A stretch of 64,000 bases of DNA from Sulfurovum sp. enrichment culture clone C5 (GCA_001493195.1 FAXN01000039.1:1-64000), one strand, 5' to 3'; shown: positions 49,342-60,589, counted from the first letter of the stretch. Translations and numbers: made by a program. Notes: a model not told the origin generated them from the sequence alone.

Positions 49342-50556
49342 ATGTTTATGAATATATTGGTAGCAGATTTCATATATACAAATGAAGGTTACCTGCAAGG
49401 AAAAGCTGTTGCTTTTGATGAAACCATACAAAAAATAGATGATTTTGATATTTTAAAAAATCTATACCCAAATGCCAAAATTATCAATACACCAAAAAAT
49501 TCTGTAATCTATCCTGGATTTATCAATAGTCATGTTCACCTTGAATTTTCCAACAATAAAACAAGTTTAGAGTATGGTTCTTTTGTGCCATGGCTAAAAT
49601 CTGTCATCAAAAATACTGATATGATACAAAAATGTACTACAAATGATATGAAACGAGCATGTGAAGAGATGCTAAAAAGTGGAGTTACAAGTTTTGGAGC
49701 CATTAGTTCAAATGGCAATGACTTACAAGTTTGCACCGAAACTCCTCAAAGAGTTGTATTTTTCAATGAAATACTAGGAAGCAAAGAAGAAAACAGTGAA
49801 GTATCGTATGACCTATTTATAAAAAGAGTTGAAAATTCTCTACAACACAACTCTCAAAAATTTAAAACAGCAATATCCATACACTCTCCATATTCAACAC
49901 ATCCTATCCTGATAAGAAAAGCCATCTCTTTGGCGAAAAAGAAAAAATTTCTCTTAAGTGCTCATTTATTGGAAAGTAAAGCGGAAAAAGAGTGGATAGA
50001 AGAAGGAAATGGAGAATTTTATAATCTGTATAATGAATTTTTTGGCATCACAAAACCCATAAATACGAAACAATCATTTATGCAAGAGTTTAATGATACC
50101 CCAACCCACTTTATACATCTCTCAAGTGCTACTCTTGAGGATATAGCATATCTGGAGAGTAAAAATCATTCAGTGGCACATTGCCCTAGATCAAATAGAC
50201 TTCTTGGATGTGGTATACTTGATGTATGCAAATTAAATATGCCATGGAGTACAGCAACTGATGGACTTAGTTCAAATTGGTCTTTAAATATTTTTGATGA
50301 GTTAAGAGCATCATTAATGCTACATGCAACTGATGATTTGCATAATCTTGCTGATAGTCTAATAAAAAGTATTACTAGTGTGCCAGCTAAAATTTTAGAT
50401 TTGAATTGTGGAGTTATTGAAGTTGAAAAGTTTGCTGATTTTACTATAATTACACTACCTGATAGTCCAAATGCAGTAGAGGAAATTTCCCTTTGGGCAA
50501 TTTTACATACAAAACAAGTAAATCAACTTTATATAGGAGGAAACAGATATGTTTAA
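49342..50556 (+). CDS. mqnF: Amidohydrolase, aminofutalosine deaminase-like
   Basis: YPGFINSHVHLEFS; SAHLLESKAEKEWIE; SVAHCPRSNRLLGCG; ATDGLSSN; neighbourhood aroQ-x-sppA as in Campylobacter. Confidence 0.8.
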   Translation: MFMNILVADFIYTNEGYLQGKAVAFDETIQKIDDFDILKNLYPNAKIINTPKNSVIYPGFINSHVHLEFSNNKTSLEYGSFVPWLKSVIKNTDMIQKCTTNDMKRACEEMLKSGVTSFGAISSNGNDLQVCTETPQRVVFFNEILGSKEENSEVSYDLFIKRVENSLQHNSQKFKTAISIHSPYSTHPILIRKAISLAKKKKFLLSAHLLESKAEKEWIEEGNGEFYNLYNEFFGITKPINTKQSFMQEFNDTPTHFIHLSSATLEDIAYLESKNHSVAHCPRSNRLLGCGILDVCKLNMPWSTATDGLSSNWSLNIFDELRASLMLHATDDLHNLADSLIKSITSVPAKILDLNCGVIEVEKFADFTIITLPDSPNAVEEISLWAILHTKQVNQLYIGGNRYV

Positions 50557-51406
50557 AACGATTAGTGATGTGCTAAAATGGATTGGAAGCCATTTTTTAG
50601 GCTTATTGTTTGTTTTGATTGTGCTTATCATAATTTTACCAAGCGAAAAACCAAAAAACTTTAATGCAAATCTTCAAGAGATAGAATTAAAAGGTCCGAT
50701 AATGTCCAGTGATGACATTTTAAAGCAAATTGAGGATGCCAAAGATAATGAAAAGATAAAAGGTGTTCTTTTTTCTATCAACTCCCCAGGTGGTGCAGTA
50801 GCTCCATCTATTGATATAGCTTATGCTATAAAAGATTTAAGCAAAACAAAGCCTGTGCTTGTATATGGTGGGGATGTTATGGCAAGTGGTGGATATTATA
50901 GTGCTATTTACGCAAATAAAATTATGGCAAATCCTGGTTCTATGATAGGTTCTATCGGCGTTATAATGGAAGGGGCAAATATCGATCCTTTGCTCAAAAA
51001 AATTGGTATAGAGACACAGATAGTAAAACAAGGAAGATACAAAGAGATAGGAACAATGAGTAGAGAGTGGACAGAGGAAGAGAGAAAAGAGTTAGAGACG
51101 ATTACTCGCGATACTTATGATCTCTTTGTTAAAGATGTAACAAGTGCTAGAAAGCTGAATATAAAAAATATGGATCAATACGCCGATGCTCATGTTTATT
51201 CTGCCTTAAGAGCAAAAAATGTTGGACTTATTGACCTCATAGGGACAAAGCAACAAGCAAAAGAAGAAATCAAAAAAATGTCCAATGTTAAAGAGGCAAA
51301 ATGGAAAGAAAAAGACAAGGTTGATCAGTTTTTTGATAAACTAAGCAGCGAAACGGCTTCAAAAATAAGTAGTTATATTTTTGGGCTAAAAGCAACCATG
51401 TTTTAA
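50549..51406 (+). CDS. sppA: Signal peptide peptidase SppA (S49)
   Basis: LFSINSPGGAVAPSIDIAYAI; GDVMASGGYYSAIYANKIMANPGSMIGSIGVIM. Confidence 0.95.
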   Translation: MFKTISDVLKWIGSHFLGLLFVLIVLIIILPSEKPKNFNANLQEIELKGPIMSSDDILKQIEDAKDNEKIKGVLFSINSPGGAVAPSIDIAYAIKDLSKTKPVLVYGGDVMASGGYYSAIYANKIMANPGSMIGSIGVIMEGANIDPLLKKIGIETQIVKQGRYKEIGTMSREWTEEERKELETITRDTYDLFVKDVTSARKLNIKNMDQYADAHVYSALRAKNVGLIDLIGTKQQAKEEIKKMSNVKEAKWKEKDKVDQFFDKLSSETASKISSYIFGLKATMF

Positions 51407-51415
51407 AATGATTAT

Positions 51416-52018
51416 ATGAATAAAATTAGCTCTATATTTTTATCAATTACACTTATTTTGATTGCAAACGACGATACAAGCAATATTGTACAAGAAAAAG
51501 TAAATGGTGAACTTTATACTGCCATTTGCCAAAACCAAGAAAAAATATCAATCTTAAACTCAAAAAATGAAAATATATTTACAAAAAATATTGATTGTAC
51601 ATTTATAAATTTTGAAGATTTTAACAAAGATGGCTATAAAGATTTAACCGCAAATACCACTACTACTCAAAACTTGATAGTATATAGTCCAAAAACAAAG
51701 AAATTTAATTTCATTGAAGATTTTTCAAATTTTCCAAATGCTACAAACATAGATAAAACAAACAAATACTACTCATATCATCGTAGTGGCTGTGCTGATA
51801 TGCTCTGGGATAGTGATCTTTTTTATATAAAAGATAACAAAGCGATACAACTAGGCAATATACATGGAGATGAGTGCGAACTAAATACAATCTCGATAAA
51901 CAAAAGCGATAACCAAAAAGATATGAAAATTATATCAACTCAAATATTGGAAAAATATAAAAATGGTAAATTTGGTTTTATAGATAGTTATTGGAAAGAA
52001 CATAATAAAGAGTTTTGA
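51416..52018 (+). CDS. Hypothetical exported protein
   Basis: Signal-peptide-like N-terminus; NFEDFNKDGYKDLTANTT Ca-binding-like repeat motif. Confidence 0.55.
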   Translation: MNKISSIFLSITLILIANDDTSNIVQEKVNGELYTAICQNQEKISILNSKNENIFTKNIDCTFINFEDFNKDGYKDLTANTTTTQNLIVYSPKTKKFNFIEDFSNFPNATNIDKTNKYYSYHRSGCADMLWDSDLFYIKDNKAIQLGNIHGDECELNTISINKSDNQKDMKIISTQILEKYKNGKFGFIDSYWKEHNKEF

Positions 52019-52253
52019 AAAACAAAATCACGTGTCTATTGTTAAATCAACAAGAAATGCTCTACTAAAAATAATACTTTGGGCTTATCAATACATCCAA
52101 AAACCTTTATAAAACCTTAATTTATTCAAAATAATCTCAATATTTTATAATTAGGTAAGTTTTTTATACTATAATTCGCCGATTAATTTTTACTGGGAGA
52201 TATTTTTCTCCTTTAATCTTTAAAATAAAAGCTATACAAGAGAGGAAAGAACC

Positions 52254-52871
52254 ATCGAGTTACTATTATATACAATTATTGTTTTCGCTGCTGCATTTTT
52301 TATTATCACATCAATCAGATCAAAATTAACAATCATATTTAGACCAGCACTAGCTTTGCTTATCATGATATCCTTGGGTGTTACCAGTGCTGAAGCCACT
52401 TACGATCAAATAGCACAACATGCTGGAATGGATAATAAAAAATTTGAAATAATCGTTAAGAAAATTGTCAAAATAGAGTCTACTACTGGTAATTATCATA
52501 CTATAAATAAAAAAAGCGGTGCCTATGGACGCTACCAAATTATGCCACAAACAGCCAGACTCTATACAAAAAAGCTTGGTATCCCTTATGGTCAATGGAA
52601 ACTACCCGCAAATCAGGATAGAATATTCAAAGCTATTCTCAAAGACAATATTAAAGCATTAAAAAACAACGGAATTAAGATTACTGCCTTTACTATTTAC
52701 GGTTCACATCAACAGGGTGCAGGCGGTTTTAATGTGATTATGAAAAACAAGAAGCTTACAAAACATATTGAAATAAATATACGAAATAACCTTCCGAAAA
52801 AACTAAAAAAAACAGATAGCTCAAGACTTGCAATAGTATGGAAGAACTATTGGGAAAAAGAGCTTGCCTAA
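52254..52871 (+). CDS. Lysozyme-like/lytic transglycosylase-like protein, start codon unclear
   Basis: KIESTTGNYHTINKKSGAYGRYQIMPQTARLY; open frame extends upstream to a good SD before ATC 52254; only TTG 52356 is a canonical start. Confidence 0.65.
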   Translation: MELLLYTIIVFAAAFFIITSIRSKLTIIFRPALALLIMISLGVTSAEATYDQIAQHAGMDNKKFEIIVKKIVKIESTTGNYHTINKKSGAYGRYQIMPQTARLYTKKLGIPYGQWKLPANQDRIFKAILKDNIKALKNNGIKITAFTIYGSHQQGAGGFNVIMKNKKLTKHIEINIRNNLPKKLKKTDSSRLAIVWKNYWEKELA

Positions 52872-52931
52872 ACTACAAGCTTCTTATTAATTAAATCTCG
52901 TCTTAGTTCGCAATACCTTTGTTTTAAATAA

Positions 52932-54443
52932 TTACATATGTTTTTGTTGTCTTTTTAAGGATGCATCGAGCTTAAGTGCATCTTGTTGTTTATAATTCAA
53001 ATCAAAGCCACGAAGAAATTTTGGTAAAATTCGCCCTTTTATTTTCATTATATCATCAGCAATAACATTGGCTACTTCTAAATCTTGCATATTTTTTATA
53101 TTTGTTAAATATACAAATATATACTCCGCTAAAGTATCTAGATAAAACGCCGTTGACTTACCACTATATTCATATACCCATTTACTAAATGCTCTAAAAT
53201 TATCAAAAACACTTTTCTCATCCCATATCAATTTTACAGTATGAGTAAAATTGCCACTGTTATAACACAAATCCCAATACCTAGCAAATACTTTCATCTC
53301 ATCTATAGTCTCAACATTTAAAAGGTTATTGGAAATGATGTCATATGGTGGAATATGTGAATATGCCATACTATACTCTTCATCGTGTCTATTTATGCGT
53401 GTACCAGATAATTTTTTTAGTATTCCTATTTGTATCTCTGCACTACTAAAGCTTACCAAGGTATCTAGGTTGCGTCCAAACTGTTCTAAACTCTCTCCTG
53501 GAAGTCCAACTATGAGATCTAAATGTAAATGTGCTTTAGTGTCTGTTTGTAAAAAAGTTATATTTTCAACAATTTTTCTAAAATTTAGTGGTCTACTAAT
53601 ATTTTTTGCAACTGTTTTGTCTAGTGTTTGTATTCCTATCTCTAATTGTAACGATGTTGGAGGAAATTGTATCAACCGTGAACGCAAAGACTCGGGAAAT
53701 ACTTCTGGTATAACTTCAAAATGAACAAAGTAAGGGGATTCTTTTAAGAGAAAAAAATCAAGCAGTCTATTTGCATATTCGATATTTAGGTTGAAAGTAC
53801 GATCAATAAAGCGAAAATTTCTTGCTCCACGACTCCATAATCGCTCAAGAGATTCCAAAAACTTATCTTCATCAAAGTATCTAACCCTTTTATCTATCGA
53901 TGACAAACAAAACTCACATAGAAATGGACAGCCTCTTGATGCTTCGACATATATATGACGATTTGCGATATCTTCATCATTGTAATAATCATAAGGCAAT
54001 AAGATATTTTTAACGTCCAATGGCGTAGATTTATATATAAGCTCTTGTCGTTTTTCTTTATTTAAAAGACGTTTACAAAGATTATAAAGTGCATCTTCAC
54101 CCTCACCTTGGATAATATAATCTGCTTTGTCTATGTTTATCCTATATGGCGTATAACTAACTTCTGGACCACCAAGTATGATGATAACTTCTGGAGCTTT
54201 ATCCTTTAGTATAGTTAACAATTGCTCTATCTTGGATGCATTCCAGATATAAACACCAATTCCTATAATTTCAGGTTTTAGCTCCAGTAAACTTTGTGCG
54301 ATTAGCTCATTTTCTTCTTTGATGGCAAATTCAACAATAGTTGCATCTAGCTTAATCTCATGTAAATTAGCATACAAATATCGTAAAGCTATAGAGGTAT
54401 GAGAATATCGTGCGTTTAGTGTTGTAAGGACTACGCGACTCAT
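52932..54443 (-). CDS. B12-binding-domain radical SAM protein (DUF4080-like)
   Basis: LELKPEIIGIGVYIWNASK; GGPEVSYTP; EASRGCPFLCEFCLSSID. Confidence 0.93.
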   Translation of the reverse strand: MSRVVLTTLNARYSHTSIALRYLYANLHEIKLDATIVEFAIKEENELIAQSLLELKPEIIGIGVYIWNASKIEQLLTILKDKAPEVIIILGGPEVSYTPYRINIDKADYIIQGEGEDALYNLCKRLLNKEKRQELIYKSTPLDVKNILLPYDYYNDEDIANRHIYVEASRGCPFLCEFCLSSIDKRVRYFDEDKFLESLERLWSRGARNFRFIDRTFNLNIEYANRLLDFFLLKESPYFVHFEVIPEVFPESLRSRLIQFPPTSLQLEIGIQTLDKTVAKNISRPLNFRKIVENITFLQTDTKAHLHLDLIVGLPGESLEQFGRNLDTLVSFSSAEIQIGILKKLSGTRINRHDEEYSMAYSHIPPYDIISNNLLNVETIDEMKVFARYWDLCYNSGNFTHTVKLIWDEKSVFDNFRAFSKWVYEYSGKSTAFYLDTLAEYIFVYLTNIKNMQDLEVANVIADDIMKIKGRILPKFLRGFDLNYKQQDALKLDASLKRQQKHM

Positions 54444-54456
54444 GAAAGAACAAAAC

Positions 54457-55530
54457 CTATTTTGAAGATTTTGCTCTTCTTTTTTGCTCTAAGAGCAATT
54501 TATCTCTTTGCATTTTACTTTTATTTTTAGCCAAAAGCTGCATATCCTCTACTTCATCCATTTCATCTACTATCTCAACGCCCAACATAACTTCTAAAAC
54601 ATCTTCAAGTGTAACCACACCTTCAGTTTGTCCATAATTATCATGAACTATAAATAAATGTGTTTTTCTTTTGATAAACATATCTATCAAAAGAGATACT
54701 GGAACATTTTCAGACACACTATGTGCTTCCATGATGATATCTTTTAGTTTAGTATCATCTCTCTCTTCTATACTCTCTTCTAGTATTGCTTGATTTAAAA
54801 CAACGCCGATAATATTATCGATAGAATCGCTATATATTGGGATACGAGAATGTATATACATTCTATCATCCTCTATGGCTTCTTCTACTATCATATCAGC
54901 AGGGAAAGCCACAACAACACTTCTTGGAGTCATTATATCTCTTGCTTTAATATTTTTTAATTTTAAAAGATTTTCTATCAGATGACTCTCTTTTTGCTGG
55001 ATTGTCCCTTCTCTTTCTCCCATGGCGACAACGGCCATTATCTCATCTCTTGAAAAATCGCTTGTATGCTTTTTGCCTTTTGATATAAAGTTAGTAATAA
55101 GCATAGAAACCCATACAAATGGAAATGTTATTTTGATCAAAAACTCTATAAGAAACGCAGAAGGTATAAGTAATCTTTTCCAATAAATTGCACCAATAGT
55201 TTTAGGAACTATTTCAGATACATAAAGTATTAAAAGTGTTAAAACAAAAGCAATAACTGCTTGCATATCAGAACCAAATATTTTTTGAGCCTCAGCACCT
55301 ACACCTGCAGCACCCATAGTGTGAGCAAAAGTATTGAAAGTTAAAATAGAAGATATCGGCTTATCAATGTTTGCTTTTAAATGTTTTAAAATGTCTATGG
55401 CATCCCCATGTTCTTCTTTTGATAATGTTTCGATATAAGAATTTGTACTAGAAAGAAGCACTGCTTCGAGTATAGAACACATAAAAGATACTAAAAGTGC
55501 GAGGGAAAGGTATGTAAGAAGTAGTGTCAT
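54457..55530 (-). CDS. CNNM (DUF21)/CBS-pair hemolysin-family transporter
   Basis: N-terminal DUF21 TM domain; SEIVPKTIGAIYW; ARDIMTPRSVVVAFPAD; HDNYGQTEGVVTLEDVLEVMLGVEIVDEMD. Confidence 0.92.
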   Translation of the reverse strand: MTLLLTYLSLALLVSFMCSILEAVLLSSTNSYIETLSKEEHGDAIDILKHLKANIDKPISSILTFNTFAHTMGAAGVGAEAQKIFGSDMQAVIAFVLTLLILYVSEIVPKTIGAIYWKRLLIPSAFLIEFLIKITFPFVWVSMLITNFISKGKKHTSDFSRDEIMAVVAMGEREGTIQQKESHLIENLLKLKNIKARDIMTPRSVVVAFPADMIVEEAIEDDRMYIHSRIPIYSDSIDNIIGVVLNQAILEESIEERDDTKLKDIIMEAHSVSENVPVSLLIDMFIKRKTHLFIVHDNYGQTEGVVTLEDVLEVMLGVEIVDEMDEVEDMQLLAKNKSKMQRDKLLLEQKRRAKSSK

Positions 55531-55589
55531 ACAGACACCTTTTTAAGATTAAAGGTATTACACCTACAATCTGAATCATTTGTGGTCAT
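55527..55589 (-). CDS. Putative 20-aa leader peptide translationally coupled to the CNNM gene
   Basis: AAGGA SD then ATG 55589: MTTNDSDCRCNTFNLKKVSV, stop in ATGA overlap with next ATG. Confidence 0.5.
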   Translation of the reverse strand: MTTNDSDCRCNTFNLKKVSV

Positions 55590-55636
55590 TGAATAATAAT
55601 CCTTAAGATTTAACTCTCTAAATTTAGAGTTTTCGT

Positions 55637-55645
55637 ATTATAACA
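55637..55645 (-). promoter_or_regulatory. Extended -10 promoter (TGTTATAAT) for leader/CNNM transcript
   Basis: Minus strand TGTTATAAT followed by an initial hairpin CTCTAAATTTAGAG and an SD. Confidence 0.5.
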
Positions 55646-55677
55646 TAAAAAATATATTTAACTTAAACTTTACTATG

Positions 55678-57210
55678 CTAAGACAAAAGTTTCATAGCAA
55701 AATCGATAGCTTCTTGTGTCTTTATCTCTCCACTTATAATTCTAGCTATCTCTTCTACTCTGCCATTTTTATCCAAAACTACTGTTTTGCTTTTTTTCTC
55801 ATCTTTTGTGATCAAAATATGTTGATTTGCTTTAGATGCGAGATGTGGCTGATGAGAAATTGCAAATATCTGATAGTTTTTTGATAGTTTTAAAAGCATA
55901 TTTGCTATAGCGATAGATTCATCTCCACTCACATTGGCATCAATTTCATCAAAAATCAAAACACCTTTTGAATTTTCTTGCGTATTGGTTGTACTAGAAA
56001 CCAAAAGAGCAAGCCTTAAACGATTAAACTCACCACCACTAAGTGTTGATGTTTTTGAACCACCCAATCTGATATCCATCTCATCAACGCCAGTTAAATT
56101 CATAGCTGTTTTTGAAATCTCAAAAGAAGCCTGTGGTAACTTTAAATCTTTAAGCAATGGATTTAATATGCTTAAGATGCTATTTGTTTCTTTTGTTCTG
56201 ATAGATGAAATAAGGCTAGATGATTGCTCTAACATCTTTTCTTGTTCTTTTATAAATTTTTCCAAACTCGTTTTATCTTCTATGATGTGATTAAAGCTTT
56301 CTAGCTCTTCTTTTTTCTTGTCTCTAAATGCAAGTGCTTCTTCTATAGAGCCATATCTGTTTTTTAGAGATGATAAAGCCTCTATTCTGTTTAAAACAGC
56401 CTCTATATCCATATCTTCTAATTCCATATTTTTAGATATTGCCTCATCTATATCTATCCTGATATTGTTAAACATATCAAATACACCAGAGCCATCTATA
56501 TCTAAAAGTCTATAAAATTCTGCTATTTTGCTTTCGTAATCAAATATATTTTCTAAAGCTCCGATTGATTCTTTTATTTTGTCTAGTTTTGAAAGTTTTT
56601 GTTTAATTTCAAGTAGCTCTTCGTATTCATCAACTTTTGGGTTTATAGTGTCTATTTTTTGAATTTCAAATTTAGCAAACTCTATCAAATCATTTACTTT
56701 TGTCTCTTTTTCTACGATTAAACTTAACTCTTTTTGTGCTTTTTTAAGCTCAAAAAACATCAAACCAAAATCATCGAGCATTTTTTTATAGTTTTCATCT
56801 CTAGAAGATATAAAATCATCTACTATACTAATTAATGTTTGACTATCGAGAATGCCCTTGTCTCTAACACTTAGATATTTGATATAAGGATTAAATATCT
56901 CCTCAAGTGTTTTTTTTGAAATATTCTGATCATTTACAAGAAACCTAACTTTGTCTTTTTTTATAGTTTTTACATACAAATCATCTTCGAGCAAAAGCAA
57001 ATCGCTATCCATATCACTTGGTTTAGAGATAGATATCTCACACATAGAGGCATAATTTTGCACATTAAGTCCGAAACTTCCCAATATCGCACTCATTAAA
57101 ACAGATTTGCCAGCACCACTTGGTCCAGTAAAAACTATAAGCCCTTGAGTAAAATCTATCTTCTCATTTTCAAAATCAATAAGTTCTTTTAAAACAATAC
57201 TTTCAATCAT
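55678..57210 (-). CDS. recN: DNA repair protein RecN-like SMC ATPase
   Basis: LIVFTGPSGAGKSVLMSAILGSFG; TLSGGEFNRLRLALLV; LIFDEIDANVSGDESIAIA; AISHQPHLAS. Confidence 0.93.
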   Translation of the reverse strand: MIESIVLKELIDFENEKIDFTQGLIVFTGPSGAGKSVLMSAILGSFGLNVQNYASMCEISISKPSDMDSDLLLLEDDLYVKTIKKDKVRFLVNDQNISKKTLEEIFNPYIKYLSVRDKGILDSQTLISIVDDFISSRDENYKKMLDDFGLMFFELKKAQKELSLIVEKETKVNDLIEFAKFEIQKIDTINPKVDEYEELLEIKQKLSKLDKIKESIGALENIFDYESKIAEFYRLLDIDGSGVFDMFNNIRIDIDEAISKNMELEDMDIEAVLNRIEALSSLKNRYGSIEEALAFRDKKKEELESFNHIIEDKTSLEKFIKEQEKMLEQSSSLISSIRTKETNSILSILNPLLKDLKLPQASFEISKTAMNLTGVDEMDIRLGGSKTSTLSGGEFNRLRLALLVSSTTNTQENSKGVLIFDEIDANVSGDESIAIANMLLKLSKNYQIFAISHQPHLASKANQHILITKDEKKSKTVVLDKNGRVEEIARIISGEIKTQEAIDFAMKLLS

Positions 57211-57213
57211 ATA

Positions 57214-58083
57214 TTATCGTTTATCGCCCCAATGCAATTTTTCTCTCAATACATCAAAATAATTTCTTTCTAAACTATGGATAAGCCTAGCACCTCTTTT
57301 TGCACCCTTTATGATGAGTATATCATCTGGTTTTAGTTCATAATCATCCTGCCCATCAATTACAGCTATATTGTTTTCATCGGGCGATGTAAGCTCTATG
57401 GTAAAATCCCCTGGAACAACAAGCGGTCTTTGTGTAAGTGAATGTGCCGATATTGGAGTCATGATAAAAGCATGAGTAAGCGGATACATGACAGGTCCAC
57501 CAACTGCTAGATTGTACGCAGTAGAGCCAGTGGGAGTTGATACTATAAGTCCATCGCCTCTATATGTATTGAACCATTTATCATCAATCGATGCATTTAC
57601 TTTTACCATTTTTGAAATGGCACTTCTTGTCAATACTACATCATTAAAAGCAAAAAAACTGCTTCTCTTTCCATCTGTTGATTTTATGATACCTTCTATC
57701 ATCATACGTTCATCTATTCTATAATTTTGAGATATTAAATCTTTTATAAATTTTTCTACATTATCCAAACTTACATCAGCTAAAAATCCCAAACTGCCTG
57801 CATTTATACCAAAAACTGGTTTTTTGTGTTTATAACTTCTTCTAACAAGCGACAACAAACTGCCGTCTCCGCCTAATGAAACAAGCACATCAGATTCTTT
57901 ACACATATCATCAAATGATATTCCACTCTCCCCTATCATCTCAGCAGATTCCTTTGAGAGCAATACTTTTAAGCCATATTTTTCAAAAAGTTTTTTTACA
58001 TTATTAAAAATTATTTTTATTTCTGGCTCATTGGGTTTTAGAGTGAAACCAAAAGTATCTATTTTTTCCAAAAGTTTTGTCAT
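57214..58083 (-). CDS. nadK: NAD kinase
   Basis: LVSLGGDGSLLSLVRR; GINAGSLGFLADV; DGLIVSTPTGSTAYNLAVGGPVMYP; start at ATG 58083. Confidence 0.97.
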   Translation of the reverse strand: MTKLLEKIDTFGFTLKPNEPEIKIIFNNVKKLFEKYGLKVLLSKESAEMIGESGISFDDMCKESDVLVSLGGDGSLLSLVRRSYKHKKPVFGINAGSLGFLADVSLDNVEKFIKDLISQNYRIDERMMIEGIIKSTDGKRSSFFAFNDVVLTRSAISKMVKVNASIDDKWFNTYRGDGLIVSTPTGSTAYNLAVGGPVMYPLTHAFIMTPISAHSLTQRPLVVPGDFTIELTSPDENNIAVIDGQDDYELKPDDILIIKGAKRGARLIHSLERNYFDVLREKLHWGDKR

Positions 58084-58224
58084 AAAATCACACAAATCCT
58101 GATAAAATTTATTTATAAAAAAGAATACCATAAAAGCAATTAAAGCACATATACAAATCGAAAAAATCGAAATCTTTATGAAACTTTGGTTATAATCGCG
58201 TCAAAATTTAGTTAAGGATTGCAT

Positions 58225-59997
58225 GTGAGAACACATTATTGTTCAACTGTAAACACAGAACATATAGGACAAAAAGTAACAGTTGCAGGCTGGGTAGCTA
58301 GCAGAAGAGACCATGGTGGAATAATTTTTATTGACATTAGAGACAATGATGAAGTTGTTCAGCTTGTTTGTGATCCAAATGATAGTAAAGATGCACACAA
58401 AATAGCAGAAGACATAAGGGATCAATTTGTAATTATTGCAACAGGCGTTGTGAGAGCGAGAGGCGAAGGTTTAGAAAATCCAAATCTTAAAACTGGAAAA
58501 ATAGAGATAGTTGTAGATAAAATTACTGTTGAAAACAAATCTTTAACTATGCCATTTGAACTAGGCGATAGCAAAGTAAATGAAGAGATCAAATTAAAAT
58601 ATAGATATTTAGATCTCAGAACTCCAAAATCTCATAAAATATTCAAATTAAGAAGTAAAGTTTCTATCATAGCTAGAAATACACTAGATAGCCTTGGATT
58701 TATGGAAGTTGAAACACCAATCTTAACAAAATCAACACCAGAAGGCGCTAGAGATTATCTAGTGCCAAGTCGTGTTCACAATGGAGAATTTTACGCTCTA
58801 CCGCAATCCCCTCAACTCTTTAAACAACTTTTGATGGTTTCTGGCTTTGATAAATATTTTCAAATTGCAAAATGTTTTAGAGATGAAGACTTAAGAGCAG
58901 ATAGACAACCTGAATTTACTCAAATAGACGTAGAGATGAGCTTTTGCAACCAAGAAGATGTTATGAAAGTAACAGAAAAGCTTTTATCTGATGTATTTAA
59001 TGGTTGTGGATTTGATGTACCTCAAACATTTGATCGTATAACTTACAATGAAGCTATGGAAAAATACGGCTCAGATAAGCCTGATTTGAGATATGACCTC
59101 TCCATGGTAGATATGATTGATATTTTTGCTAGATGTGATAATGCAATTTTTGCCAATATCGCAAAAGATTCAAAGAAAAATCGTATAAAAGCACTAAAAG
59201 TGCCAAATGGCGACAATATATTTTCAAAAAGACAAATGCAAGGTTTTGAAGAATTTGTAAAGCAGTTTGGTGCTGGTGGACTTGGATATTTCCAAATGAA
59301 AGAAGATGGACTCAAAGGTCCTTTGACTAAATTTTTTAGCGAAGATGATTTAAAAGCGATAATTGACAGATGTCAACTAAGTTTAGGTGATGTTGTATTT
59401 TTTGGTGCTGGAAGTAAAAAACTTGTATGGGATTATATGGGTAGATTTAGAATATTCCTAGCAAATGAGATGAATATCATTCCTGAAAACAGATTTGAAT
59501 TTGTATGGGTTGTGGATTTCCCAATGTTTGAAGTTGAAGATGGTAGAACAAAAGCTCTTCATCATCCATTTACTATGCCACGTCTTGATGAAAATGGACA
59601 AATCACTTATGAAGATATCGAAGAACTTGAATCAGTGGCTTATGATATAGTTTTAAATGGCTATGAGATTGGCGGAGGATCTATACGTATTCACAAAGAA
59701 GAGATACAAAAACAAATATTTAATCTCCTTGGTATAGAAAAAGAAGAAGCTGATGAAAAATTTGGCTTTTTACTAGACGCACTCAAATTTGGAGCGCCTC
59801 CTCATGGCGGTTTTGCATTGGGACTTGATAGGCTTATAATGATAATGACTGGAAGTTCTAGCATAAGAGATGTTATAGCATTCCCTAAAACACAAAAAGC
59901 ACAATGTATTCTCACTCATGCACCTAGCATTGTTGATGAAGCACAACTTGACGAACTAGCACTTAGAATCAAAAAAACAAACAAGGATGTAAAATGA
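58225..59997 (+). CDS. aspS: Aspartyl-tRNA synthetase
   Basis: GTG start 58225 ([10 protein letters not shown]); [55 protein letters not shown]. Confidence 0.98.
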   Translation: MRTHYCSTVNTEHIGQKVTVAGWVASRRDHGGIIFIDIRDNDEVVQLVCDPNDSKDAHKIAEDIRDQFVIIATGVVRARGEGLENPNLKTGKIEIVVDKITVENKSLTMPFELGDSKVNEEIKLKYRYLDLRTPKSHKIFKLRSKVSIIARNTLDSLGFMEVETPILTKSTPEGARDYLVPSRVHNGEFYALPQSPQLFKQLLMVSGFDKYFQIAKCFRDEDLRADRQPEFTQIDVEMSFCNQEDVMKVTEKLLSDVFNGCGFDVPQTFDRITYNEAMEKYGSDKPDLRYDLSMVDMIDIFARCDNAIFANIAKDSKKNRIKALKVPNGDNIFSKRQMQGFEEFVKQFGAGGLGYFQMKEDGLKGPLTKFFSEDDLKAIIDRCQLSLGDVVFFGAGSKKLVWDYMGRFRIFLANEMNIIPENRFEFVWVVDFPMFEVEDGRTKALHHPFTMPRLDENGQITYEDIEELESVAYDIVLNGYEIGGGSIRIHKEEIQKQIFNLLGIEKEEADEKFGFLLDALKFGAPPHGGFALGLDRLIMIMTGSSSIRDVIAFPKTQKAQCILTHAPSIVDEAQLDELALRIKKTNKDVK

Positions 59998-60578
59998 AAA
60001 AATTATTTCTAATCATAGGAGCACCAGGAAGCGGAAAGACTACTGATGCACAATTAATTGCAGCGAAACATGACAATATCACACACTACTCAACAGGCGA
60101 TATGTTCAGAGCTGAAATTGCAAGTGGAAGTGATAGAGGAAAAACTATAGATAGTTATGTTAGTAAAGGCAACTTAGTTCCTATAAATATAGTTATAGAA
60201 ACTATAGTAGAAGCTATCAAAAAAGCTCCAACTCCAGTTATCGTGATAGATGGTTATCCTAGAAGTGTTGAGCAAATGGTAGAATTGGACAAATATCTAG
60301 CAAATGAAGATAGCGTTGAATTATCTTCTGTAATAGAAGTTAGAGTGAGTGAAGAGACTGCAAAAACAAGAATTTTAGGTCGTGCAGCTGAATCTGAAGT
60401 GGTTAGAGATGATGACAATGTAGAAGTATTCTACAACAGAATGAAAGTTTATACAGATCCACTTGCTGATATACAAGAATTTTATACTGCTAAAAACCTT
60501 TTGAAAGTAATCGATGGCGAAGGCACAATAGAAGAGATTGTAAACAATATGGACGCTTTTGTTCAAAGCAAAATCTAA
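59994..60578 (+). CDS. adk: Adenylate kinase
   Basis: [40 protein letters not shown]. Confidence 0.95.
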   Translation: MKKLFLIIGAPGSGKTTDAQLIAAKHDNITHYSTGDMFRAEIASGSDRGKTIDSYVSKGNLVPINIVIETIVEAIKKAPTPVIVIDGYPRSVEQMVELDKYLANEDSVELSSVIEVRVSEETAKTRILGRAAESEVVRDDDNVEVFYNRMKVYTDPLADIQEFYTAKNLLKVIDGEGTIEEIVNNMDAFVQSKI

Positions 60579-60589
60579 TTTTTCTCCTT

